Assembly (NCBI GenBank): GCA_937930625.1
Contig: CALHBW010000092.1
Coordinates: 1 to 5,920 of the forward strand
Direction of reading: 5' to 3'
Source of the DNA: an uncultured Saprospiraceae bacterium
GTDB lineage: Bacteria; Bacteroidota; Bacteroidia; Chitinophagales; Saprospiraceae
DNA: 5,920 bases
The translations under genes and the position numbers were made by a program. Below, in pieces: positions 1 through 5,783 of this stretch; position 1 is the first letter of the stretch, and the number at the start of each line of letters is the position of its first letter. The notes below the pieces were generated by a model. That model had not been told where the DNA came from and ran no database searches. It saw nothing but the letters and a program-made list of their open reading frames with translations.

Positions 1-70
1 ATTATACAATTTTGCAATTAGAAATGTTTTTTATTTCGACAAAATACATTTTTTTAGCGATAAAAGAAAT

Positions 71-126
71 AACGCGATTTTATAAATCGTCACCTTAAAT
101 CGGAGGACGATTTGCAAAATCGCGTT
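71..126. repeat. 20-bp-stem imperfect inverted repeat (hairpin)
   Basis: The arms at 71-90 and 107-126 are complementary at 18 of 20 positions, starting AACGCGATTTT on the left and ending AAAATCGCGTT on the right, around a 16-nt loop. It lies about 65 nt downstream of the stop codon of the START-like gene. Read on the minus strand the second arm is followed by the moderately T-rich ATTTCTTTTA, so it could end that gene's transcript. The stem is AT-rich and the T-tract is interrupted, so a terminator role is uncertain. It may equally be a dispersed palindromic repeat. Confidence 0.6.
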
Positions 127-135
127 GCGTGGTTA

Positions 136-150
136 TTTGCCGAAGGCAAA
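136..150. repeat. small perfect hairpin
   Basis: TTTGCC at 136-141 and GGCAAA at 145-150 pair perfectly around a 3-nt loop. On the minus strand this is the first stable structure after the START-like gene. No T-tract follows on either strand, so it is not a standard intrinsic terminator. It may protect the 3' end of that transcript. Confidence 0.45.
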
Positions 151-157
151 AACAAAT

Positions 158-193
158 TTAAACTTCGTTTTAAACTTAATCTTAAACTTTTTT
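158..193. repeat. three tandem 12-nt units
   Basis: The octamer TTAAACTT occurs at 158, 170 and 182, exactly 12 nt apart, each followed by a variable 4-nt tail (CGTT, AATC, TTTT). The last unit touches the TAA stop codon of the START-like gene at 192-194. Replication slippage is the simplest origin; no function is evident. Confidence 0.6.
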
Positions 194-569
194 AGCCGCC
201 TGTTTCGCGTTTGAGTTGTGCAAATTGAGTGGTCCAAAGTTCTTTTTGGTCATCTACTTCATCATCATCGCAATAGTCTTTAAGTAACATAACAGTCTCG
301 CCGGTTACTGGAGATTTGGAGAGTTTGATTTCAAGATACTCATCTGCGTCTCTGTCTTCCCATTCAAATTTGAGGTATTCGTTTTCGGTGTGTTCGACCA
401 GTCTGGCAATTTCTTCCGCGCCATCCCAACTGTATGTAAATTTGCCTTTCTCAATATCCACCTCGTCACAAAACCAACGAATAAGACAACTGGCATCGGT
501 CAAAAATTTGTAAATTATAGTCGGTGAAGCTCTGAAAATGAACTCCATGTCAAAGGAAACTCGTTCCAT
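192..569 (-). CDS. small START-like (SRPBCC-fold) domain protein
   Basis: The product is a 125-aa cytoplasmic protein with no signal peptide or membrane segment. Its sequence fits the Bacteroidota START-like family, which I recognise from three features. Near the N-terminus it has a SPTIIYKFLTD segment. Around residues 29-53 it has the WFCDEVDIEKGKFTYSWDG block. The C-terminal helix is acidic, with DDDEVDDQKELW. Length matches the family (about 125-135 aa). The fold class is a helix-grip with a hydrophobic pocket, but ligand and role are unknown. The start at 569 (ATG) fits the family; upstream is A-rich with no Shine-Dalgarno, usual for the phylum. The gene is divergent from rpoD, and a long palindromic element sits 30 nt before its start. 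I see no convincing promoter for it. Confidence 0.85.
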   Translation of the reverse strand: MERVSFDMEFIFRASPTIIYKFLTDASCLIRWFCDEVDIEKGKFTYSWDGAEEIARLVEHTENEYLKFEWEDRDADEYLEIKLSKSPVTGETVMLLKDYCDDDEVDDQKELWTTQFAQLKRETGG

Positions 570-598
570 ACTTTTTTCAATTATTGATTAGTGTAGGC

Positions 599-723
599 AA
601 TGAGTAAATGAGTAGATGAATAAATGAGTAAATGTTTTGTTAATACGATAATATTTTACTGGCGTATTTCAGCATTGTCGCATTATCTATTTACTCATTT
701 ATTCATTTACTAATCTATTCATT
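599..723. repeat. long palindromic intergenic element A
   Basis: The outer arms 599-633 and 689-723 are complementary at 31 of 35 positions. Both are built from an ATGARTAA-like 8-nt word repeated about four times. Inside them a second pair, 641-652 (TAATACGATAAT) and 674-685 (ATTGTCGCATTA), matches at 10 of 12 positions. The whole region could form a long cruciform in DNA or a hairpin in RNA. On the minus strand it ends 30 nt before the START-like gene's ATG, so it may be in that gene's leader. The inner words resemble those of element B (4114-4154). Confidence 0.75.
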
Positions 724-1041
724 TCCATTGACCAATCTGCTGAGTTTGTAACACAAAGTAAAATTTAATCATATCTACATTTAAAGGGATAAAAATATTT
801 ATAGAATAAGTTCTACTGCATGTTTTTATTAAAAAAATATTTAAAGTGTTGGGTACAATTAAGAATAAAAAAACGATTTTTCCAAATTTTAGTGAACTAA
901 AAAACAGAAAAACCCATTGTACACTATGTAAATTAGCAAAGAACACAATAAACAGAGGTATAAACCTTAATAAAAGGTATAATTATTTATTATAAAGCCT
1001 GTCACACTTATAAACTATTTTGAATTTTTATTGTTCAAAAA
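724..1041. other. AT-rich intergenic stretch, no gene seen
   Basis: This part of the divergent region between the START-like gene and rpoD has no credible coding sequence. A 75-codon minus-strand frame (719-946) is rich in F, I, L, N and K, as expected of chance AT-rich translation, and it runs into palindrome A. A short direct repeat AGGTATA occurs near 955 and 974. No tRNA or other recognisable RNA gene is visible. Confidence 0.6.
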
Positions 1042-1072
1042 TTGCTTTATAGGGACGATTCCCTTATTTTTG
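1042..1072 (+). promoter_or_regulatory. predicted RpoD-type promoter of rpoD
   Basis: A TTG at 1042-1044 is separated by exactly 20 nt from TATTTTTG at 1065-1072. This matches the Bacteroidota primary-sigma pattern, a -33 TTG and a -7 TAnnTTTG about 19-21 nt apart. Transcription would start near 1079 and give a leader of about 160 nt before the rpoD ATG. The spacer holds a small dyad, GGGA-CGAT-TCCC (1052-1063). If correct, RpoD transcribes its own gene. Confidence 0.65.
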
Positions 1073-1180
1073 TGTGATTTGCAAGAAAATCCATATTATT
1101 ATTTGTGTAAGTTTCATTGTGAAAAGTATAAGGGCTGATATTAAGGGTGAGTTTAGATTATTTATTTAACTTGAACTTTC

Positions 1181-1194
1181 CCGATAGCTATCGG
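1181..1194. promoter_or_regulatory. perfect 14-nt palindrome in rpoD leader
   Basis: CCGATAGCTATCGG is a perfect dyad 45 nt before the rpoD start codon and downstream of the predicted promoter. It could be a protein-binding site, an RNA hairpin in the leader, or a copy of an over-represented palindrome; I recall similar sequences from other Bacteroidota genomes but cannot verify this here. It lies in the non-conserved in-frame extension of rpoD, which supports the later start. Confidence 0.45.
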
Positions 1195-1239
1195 ATTAAA
1201 CTTAGGCTTCGCACTGATTCAAAAACCTGCCGCTACTAC

Positions 1240-2109
1240 ATGAGACAATTAAAAATCACTAAGTCAATTACTAATCGCGAGAGTCAATCGCTTGAGAAGT
1301 ATCTTCAGGAGATTGGTAAGGTCGATTTGCTGACGCCGGAAGAGGAAGTCGAACTGGCTAAACGCATCAAGCAAGGCGACCAACAAGCGTTGGAAAAATT
1401 GACTAAAGCGAATCTTCGTTTCGTGGTATCTGTTGCAAAACAATACCAAAATCAAGGTCTTTCTTTGAGTGACCTGATTAATGAAGGTAATCTTGGCTTG
1501 ATTAAAGCCGCACAAAGATTCGACGAAACGAGAGGGTTTAAATTCATCTCATACGCAGTTTGGTGGATTCGACAATCCATTTTGCAGGCTTTGGCTGAGC
1601 AGTCGCGTATTGTGCGATTGCCCCTTAACAAAGTAGGCTCACTCAACAAAATCAACAAAGCTTTTTCACAGTTGGAACAAGAGTACGAACGCGAACCATC
1701 TTCGGATGAACTCGCCGCACTGCTCGAAATCAATACCGAAGAAGTGGAGACGACGCTGGGTGTGGCTGCACGACACGTATCTATGGACGCACCTTTCGTG
1801 GAAGGAGAAGACAATTCGCTGCTCGATGTCTTAGAGAATGGCAATACGCCCGGAGCTGACCAGCAATTGACTTACCGCGAATCGCTACGTAGAGAAATTG
1901 AACGTTCACTAGGTACACTCACTGACCGTCAGGAAGATGTGATTAAGTTGTACTTTGGTATTGGCGTGGAACATCCGATGTCCCTCGAAGATATTGGTGA
2001 GAAATTTGGTCTTACCAGAGAACGTGTCCGTCAGATTAAGGACAAAGCCATCAACAAATTGCGTACTACTTCAAGAAGTAAATTGCTCAAGTCATACTTG
2101 GGCGCGTAA
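1240..2109 (+). CDS. rpoD: RNA polymerase primary sigma factor RpoD/SigA
   Basis: The product is a 289-aa sigma-70 factor that directs core RNA polymerase to housekeeping promoters. It has region 1.2 (about 16-49), region 2 (about 52-122) with the -10-recognition segment YAVWWIRQSI at 105-114, region 3 (about 131-207) and region 4 (about 220-275) with the helix-turn-helix SLEDIGEKFGLTRERVRQIK from 248. It lacks the long region 1.1 and non-conserved region of E. coli RpoD, as is normal in Bacteroidota. The ATG at 1240 was chosen because MRQLKITKSITNRESQSL is the conserved N-terminus. The frame is open back to a GTG at 1147, but those 31 residues look unconserved and contain the palindrome at 1181. 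A consensus promoter lies upstream and a strong terminator follows the stop, so it appears monocistronic. Confidence 0.97.
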   Translation: MRQLKITKSITNRESQSLEKYLQEIGKVDLLTPEEEVELAKRIKQGDQQALEKLTKANLRFVVSVAKQYQNQGLSLSDLINEGNLGLIKAAQRFDETRGFKFISYAVWWIRQSILQALAEQSRIVRLPLNKVGSLNKINKAFSQLEQEYEREPSSDELAALLEINTEEVETTLGVAARHVSMDAPFVEGEDNSLLDVLENGNTPGADQQLTYRESLRREIERSLGTLTDRQEDVIKLYFGIGVEHPMSLEDIGEKFGLTRERVRQIKDKAINKLRTTSRSKLLKSYLGA

Positions 2110-2151
2110 TCAACGCAATCAAACACCTATACATTGCGGAAAATATTTAGC

Positions 2152-2180
2152 AGCACAGTCGTTTCGGCTGTGCTTTTTTT
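2152..2180 (+). terminator. intrinsic terminator of rpoD
   Basis: AGCACAGTCG (2152-2161) and CGGCTGTGCT (2165-2174) form a 10-bp stem with one G-T pair and a TTT loop. Seven T residues follow at 2174-2180. The T-tract overlaps the stop codon of the convergent gene ptuB (2179-2181). On the minus strand the hairpin lies just after the ptuB stop but lacks a clean T-tract, so termination of ptuB there is likely weaker. Confidence 0.93.
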
Positions 2181-2859
2181 ATGGCAAAAGGAAAGCGAAG
2201 TTATCTTTTATCGTGGAGTGGAAGGGTTCTAATTCGGCTTGATTTTCGTCAAGCAGTATTTTTATCAATTCTTTTTGTTGATTTAATGACAAGTCTCGCA
2301 GAGCCATTTCTATCCGTTCAATAGCATCTACTCTTTTTTCTACCAAACCTGAATTATTCAAATTTAACCGATTGCAAGTATATCCAACTCGTTCAATATC
2401 AGCTTTATCTGTTGTTTTAGATTCAACAATACCAGAGGCATTGTAAAAGAAAAGGGCGGTGTTGTCTTCCATTGGATTGAGCATCAAATGATAATCAACA
2501 GGCGCATAGGCGTGTCGGCTTCGTTCTTTGGCGTGTCCGCATTGCATTTTTATTGTGTTACTGGCTATTTCGCCCTGACAAGACAAGAGGAAATTGTCGT
2601 AATCATAAATTTTATCCTTATAATCACTTTGTTCGCGGAAGTGTTCGATATGTGAATGAGAAGTGAATTCGCTTATAGTACATTCGCAGTAACAACATAA
2701 TTTTCTTTGGGCTTCTATAAGCGTAGCAGTTACCACTCTTCGTTGCTTTGTGCTTGGGTCGAACTTTGATTTTACTTCTCCATTGTTTACTCTTTGTTGT
2801 TTGGCTTTCAGTTGTTCCAAAACGTCCGTTTGCAATGGAAGTTTTATGATATGTCTCAT
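2179..2859 (-). CDS. ptuB: Septu system HNH nuclease PtuB (TIGR02646-like)
   Basis: The product is a 226-aa HNH endonuclease, the predicted nucleic-acid-cutting subunit of a Septu defence complex. The N-terminus MRHIIKLP is typical of the family. A metal-binding cluster CCYCEC lies at 55-60. The HNH core starts with HIEHF (70-74), continues with N89 in YDNFLLSC, and ends with CGHAK (107-111). A C-terminal LNLNN segment (164-168) followed by a helical tail is also characteristic. The same nuclease family is the effector partner in some retrons, but no reverse transcriptase is present here. The ATG at 2859 overlaps the ptuA TGA in an ATGA quartet, implying coupled translation. An in-frame ATG at 2946 would add 29 residues inside ptuA and is rejected. 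All catalytic positions appear intact, so it should be active. Confidence 0.9.
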   Translation of the reverse strand: MRHIIKLPLQTDVLEQLKAKQQRVNNGEVKSKFDPSTKQRRVVTATLIEAQRKLCCYCECTISEFTSHSHIEHFREQSDYKDKIYDYDNFLLSCQGEIASNTIKMQCGHAKERSRHAYAPVDYHLMLNPMEDNTALFFYNASGIVESKTTDKADIERVGYTCNRLNLNNSGLVEKRVDAIERIEMALRDLSLNQQKELIKILLDENQAELEPFHSTIKDNFAFLLP

Positions 2860-4064
2860 TTTCCGATAGCTTCTAACCGTCTTAATGCCAAACGAATACG
2901 TCCGCGTTCGTTTGAGTTGGGGTCTATTTTTTTTAATTCTTCCCAAAGTTCTTTTCCACCTTCTGTTTCGTGCATTCCTTTTTCTATGAGGCGCAAATAT
3001 TCATCTACCATTTTGCCGATGCGATTTTCACGCGGATTGGTTTCCATGATTTCTGATAAGACGTAATTTACCGAATGTCCCTTAGCATATTGAGGGTGAT
3101 AGGCATTGATTTTACCATTTTCAGGTTTCAATAAAAAGACACTTTCCGGCTTCGCCGAACCAATAATATGCGGCGAGTGTGTCGCCAATATTACTTGGTT
3201 ATTTTCGCCGATATTCGAGTAGAATTTGAGAATTTGCTGCTGCCAAGTTGGGTGGAGGGAGTCTTCGGGTTCGTCTATGATTATCATGGAGTTGTTGATG
3301 TTGAGGTTTTTTAATATAAAGCCTAAAAAATATAAGCGCTTTTCTCCACTCGATAAATCGTCAAAACTAATTCTATTTCCATTTGAACTTTCAAAGATGA
3401 GTTGGTCATCATTTAAATGAACAAGTCTTGAATTAATTTTAATCCCTTCAAATATTTTATTTAGCAAATTGATTTCTTGCTCTACAATATGTCCAGATGG
3501 AATATCTCCATTATTAAAAACCTGATTGCGAATATGCTTAATAATATAACGTTCCATTTCCTCTTTGTGGGCATTTAATGAAACTGTAAAAAGTAAAGCT
3601 TTGTCTATTACTTCATTATTATTGTTTGCAGGGCGAAATATAGCTCTATCTAAAGTCGGGGGAAGCTTATAATCAGAATTTGGCACAGGTCGTGTGACAG
3701 ATACATTTTCAGGTATCCCTACTCCCTTCATAATTCTAACTTCTACAAGATTTGGAGTTCTTTTATTATGAAAATAGCTAAAATGGTAACCATTCAAATT
3801 ATCAATTGTATCATCATCCATTAAATATGAAAAGGCATATGCAGTGTCAGCATCAGGAAAAGAAAACAAAGCATAATTCTCTTCATTATCATTTGGCTTT
3901 TTAGCCAACGTATCCCGAATAAACTCCAACACCGTAGTCTTCCCACTCCCATTCACCCCTGCGATGACGATTTCATTCAGCGTCTCACCGTTTTCGTCGG
4001 TAAAATCCAGTTCGAGGTCATCAAAGACCTTATAATTTTTAAGATGTAATTTTCTTATTTTCAT
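2856..4064 (-). CDS. ptuA: Septu system ABC-type ATPase PtuA
   Basis: The product is a 402-aa SMC/ABC-like ATPase, predicted to be the sensor and regulator of the Septu complex with PtuB. Walker A is GVNGSGKT (36-43), the ABC signature LSSGE (237-241), Walker B MIIIDEPE (260-267) with D264 and E265, then the D-loop SLHP and the H-loop histidine H296 in ATHSPHI. The C-terminal part (about 325-402), with GHSVNYVLSEIM and charged helices, is the type I associate with PtuA and not with generic AAA proteins. In the family, ATP state controls the PtuB nuclease and PtuA forms oligomers. The ATG at 4064 (MKIRKLHLKNYKVF) is chosen because the fold starts there; the open frame to 4121 runs through palindrome B. 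The middle third (about residues 55-214) is markedly more AT-rich than both ends. Confidence 0.9.
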   Translation of the reverse strand: MKIRKLHLKNYKVFDDLELDFTDENGETLNEIVIAGVNGSGKTTVLEFIRDTLAKKPNDNEENYALFSFPDADTAYAFSYLMDDDTIDNLNGYHFSYFHNKRTPNLVEVRIMKGVGIPENVSVTRPVPNSDYKLPPTLDRAIFRPANNNNEVIDKALLFTVSLNAHKEEMERYIIKHIRNQVFNNGDIPSGHIVEQEINLLNKIFEGIKINSRLVHLNDDQLIFESSNGNRISFDDLSSGEKRLYFLGFILKNLNINNSMIIIDEPEDSLHPTWQQQILKFYSNIGENNQVILATHSPHIIGSAKPESVFLLKPENGKINAYHPQYAKGHSVNYVLSEIMETNPRENRIGKMVDEYLRLIEKGMHETEGGKELWEELKKIDPNSNERGRIRLALRRLEAIGK

Positions 4065-4069
4065 GTAAT

Positions 4070-4187
4070 AATGAATGAGTGAATGAATTTTGAATGAATG
4101 AATTATAATACACCAATGCAATAATGAAGAAAATATTGTAGCATTATCGCATTGATATTCATTCTTTCATTCAAAATTCATTCATTG
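4070..4187. repeat. long palindromic element B in ptuA leader
   Basis: TGAATGAATTTTGAATGAA at 4080-4098 has a perfect 19-nt inverted copy at 4166-4184, and both arms extend imperfectly. An inner pair, 4114-4126 (CAATGCAATAATG) and 4142-4154 (CATTATCGCATTG), matches at 12 of 13 positions, leaving a 15-nt loop. The arms are made of an AATG/GAAT word. The element lies between the predicted ptuA promoter and its ATG, so the mRNA leader should fold into a long interrupted hairpin ending close to the start codon. Confidence 0.8.
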
Positions 4188-4192
4188 CTCAC

Positions 4193-4223
4193 CAAAGTTA
4201 CGAAACGAAGCCCAACAAATCAA
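4193..4223 (-). promoter_or_regulatory. predicted RpoD-type promoter of ptuAB
   Basis: On the minus strand, TTG (4223-4221) is followed after exactly 20 nt by TAACTTTG (4200-4193), a full match to the TTG-N20-TAnnTTTG pattern and the same geometry as the rpoD promoter. Transcription would begin near 4186, so the leader is about 120 nt and contains element B. The promoter sits within 40 nt downstream of the preceding gene's stop codon, giving ptuAB its own transcription. Read-through from the START-domain gene remains possible because no terminator is seen between them. Confidence 0.6.
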
Positions 4224-4228
4224 GCGAA

Positions 4229-4843
4229 TTATTGCTCCAACCGCCGCTTCATATTCAACAGCGTATTATAGGGCGTATCGACTACCGCAGAATTGGCGAG
4301 CCAATCGGGAATACGACCGCCGGGGCTGGCGTGTACTTGCTGGAGGACTTCTACCGTGCCGTCGCCATTCGGTGTGATTTTCCAAAAACCCGTCATTTTC
4401 GGAATACGAACTACACCATTTTTCGCTTTAATATAATCGGGTAAAGCGGTCATATTGAGGTAAATCGAACCATTTTTTTCGACCACTTTAGTTTGCACAA
4501 TTGCCTCTCGGTCTTGCACGGGCCAAGGCGCATCTGTGAGCGAAATACCTATAATATCGTTTTCATTATTTGTTTTTAAAATGCTGGATTCTATGCAGTT
4601 ATGTTGCCATTCGGTATATGAAGGGAGATCTAACAAGAGTTTCTTGGCAGCGTCCGCTGTGGTACGAATATTGACAATACCTTTAAATTCTTTCAAAGGC
4701 GAACCTTCTATCGGGCGGGTATAAATCTGTACACCGTTTTTATCTTTTTTGAGTGTCCATTTAGCCTCAAATTCGGGCATAATAAAAGCCGCAAAAAGAA
4801 GAATAGCAAATGTAGGGAGATAAAATATTTTTAAATCTTTCAT
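4229..4843 (-). CDS. exported START/SRPBCC-domain protein
   Basis: The product is a 204-aa protein whose first 27 residues look like a signal peptide: short charged start MKDLK, hydrophobic core about 6-22, possible cleavage after EFEA. The rest (28-204) resembles a START-type helix-grip lipid-binding domain. It opens with WTLKKDKNGVQIYTRP, has the APWPVQDREAI block in the middle, and ends in the helix YNTLLNMKRRLEQ, whose pattern is common in bacterial START proteins. It probably acts in the periplasm; the ligand is unknown. It is the same broad fold class as the protein at 192-569 but shows no close similarity to it. The ATG at 4843 gives a sensible signal peptide. It lies 111 nt after the phosphatase gene on the same strand with element C between, so co-transcription is possible but unproven. 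Confidence 0.85.
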   Translation of the reverse strand: MKDLKIFYLPTFAILLFAAFIMPEFEAKWTLKKDKNGVQIYTRPIEGSPLKEFKGIVNIRTTADAAKKLLLDLPSYTEWQHNCIESSILKTNNENDIIGISLTDAPWPVQDREAIVQTKVVEKNGSIYLNMTALPDYIKAKNGVVRIPKMTGFWKITPNGDGTVEVLQQVHASPGGRIPDWLANSAVVDTPYNTLLNMKRRLEQ

Positions 4844-4860
4844 TGATTATGCTGAATGAA

Positions 4861-4945
4861 TTTTTGATTGAATGATTTTTGATTTTTGATTGTGAAAAAG
4901 TTTTGAATGTAAGCAATCAAAAATCACTAAATGAAAAATCAAAAA
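4861..4945. repeat. long palindromic intergenic element C
   Basis: The inner arms GATTTTTGATTG (4881-4892) and CAATCAAAAATC (4914-4925) are perfect inverted copies around a 21-nt loop. The outer pair TTTTTGATT (4861-4869) and AATCAAAAA (4937-4945) is also perfect. Between the pairs the arms match poorly. The repeated word is a TTTTTGA heptamer. The element ends 17 nt before the ATG of the START-domain gene (minus strand) and starts just past the phosphatase stop codon. The same 12-mer recurs at 5678-5689. Confidence 0.7.
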
Positions 4946-4954
4946 TCGCTCCAA

Positions 4955-5668
4955 TCAATGCCCGGTCTGCGCTCGCCACGCGTTCATATTGTCGATATTT
5001 TTCTGAAAATGAAGCACCTCGTTGGTCATATCAAAAGCAGCAAGGTTGCCATATCCGGGAATATAAGTGCCGTAACATCCTGCATCGATATTAAGTAATT
5101 GCTGTTTAGGTAGCTGTTCCAATAGGAATTCAACTTGAGATTTTGTCTGGGGTGTATGTCCATAAATGACACGGCGACTGCCCAACCAATCCATATCAGC
5201 TTGAGTTTCCCAATCACGGCTCCACGTCATACCATAAGTATCTTTGAGTGGATCTACTGCGCCAAAATTTAGTCCGGCATGTACCAAGATATAGTTATCC
5301 ACCTCAACATAATATGCCAAACTTTCCATAAATCTAACATATATATCAGGTATCTCGGTAGGATAATCTACGGTAAAACTATCCAGTGTCATACGTCCAC
5401 CATATGTCAGCCAACTGGACAACCTTCCTCGTCCTTTGATACATTTTAAGAAAACTTCTTCGTGGTTTCCGATTAAACACCGAACTTTGTAGCCCTCGTT
5501 TAGCAACTCAAAAATAAAATCAAATACCTGCTTTGAGCCGGGACCTCTGTCCACATAATCACCCAGTAAGTATAGTTCGTCTTCCTTGGTGAGTTGTAAG
5601 ACATCGCGCACCATTTTTTTGAACGTTAAATAACAACCGTGAATATCTGAAATAGCAATCTTCCGCAT
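4955..5668 (-). CDS. PPP-family metallophosphatase (Ser/Thr phosphatase-like)
   Basis: The product is a 237-aa cytoplasmic phosphoesterase with a complete two-metal active site. The motifs are SDIHG (7-11; ligands D8 and H10), GDYVDRG (36-42; D37, R41), GNHE (67-70; N68 as ligand, H69 as catalytic acid), HAGLN (130-134; H130) and YGHTP (169-173; H171). This order and the length (about 220-250 aa) fit bacterial PPP phosphatases such as the phage lambda/PrpA-B group, which remove phosphate from proteins. A diadenosine-tetraphosphatase (ApaH-like) activity cannot be excluded, although ApaH is usually longer. The ATG at 5668 places the first motif at residue 7, as expected. No signal peptide is seen. 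The GATTTTTGATTG word of element C lies 10 nt before the start codon. Confidence 0.92.
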   Translation of the reverse strand: MRKIAISDIHGCYLTFKKMVRDVLQLTKEDELYLLGDYVDRGPGSKQVFDFIFELLNEGYKVRCLIGNHEEVFLKCIKGRGRLSSWLTYGGRMTLDSFTVDYPTEIPDIYVRFMESLAYYVEVDNYILVHAGLNFGAVDPLKDTYGMTWSRDWETQADMDWLGSRRVIYGHTPQTKSQVEFLLEQLPKQQLLNIDAGCYGTYIPGYGNLAAFDMTNEVLHFQKNIDNMNAWRAQTGH

Positions 5669-5677
5669 GAACTGATT

Positions 5678-5689
5678 GATTTTTGATTG
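5678..5689. repeat. 12-mer shared with element C
   Basis: GATTTTTGATTG here is identical and in the same orientation to the inner left arm of element C (4881-4892), so copies of the word flank the phosphatase gene. No inverted partner is seen nearby, so this may be a half element or a remnant. It lies within the 30 nt before the phosphatase start codon. Confidence 0.55.
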
Positions 5690-5783
5690 GTTTTTATCGA
5701 AAAATTTATCTAATTATTAAAATATTGAAAATAAACGAGCTGTAAAGTGTTTTTGCATAATTGAAAATTACACGGTAACATCA

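Noticed and set aside
599..723. CRISPR-like array from the repeated 8-nt words
   Set aside because: There are no constant repeats separated by unique spacers of even length; the repeats are contiguous short words arranged as an inverted repeat.
719..946. 75-codon minus-strand reading frame
   Set aside because: Residue content is that of random AT-rich DNA, no family resemblance is seen, and it overlaps palindrome A.
1147..1239. GTG-initiated 31-residue N-terminal extension of RpoD
   Set aside because: The added residues do not look like any part of the sigma factor, the region holds the CCGATAGCTATCGG palindrome, and the ATG at 1240 gives the conserved N-terminus.
1264..1844. Minus-strand reading frames antisense to rpoD
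   Set aside because: They are shadows of a strongly conserved coding sequence; the serine- and cysteine-rich translations match nothing.
2860..2946. 29-residue N-terminal extension of the HNH nuclease
   Set aside because: It would lie wholly inside ptuA; the ATG at 2859 forms the ATGA overlap and starts with the family-typical MRHIIK.
4065..4121. 19-residue N-terminal extension of PtuA
   Set aside because: The extension translates the left arm of palindrome B and its sequence is low-complexity; the ATPase fold starts at MKIRKL.
2179..4228. A retron (reverse transcriptase plus msr/msd RNA) around ptuAB
   Set aside because: No reverse transcriptase gene or YADD-type motif is present on either side. 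Palindrome B could superficially suggest a structured RNA, but nothing supports a retron RNA.
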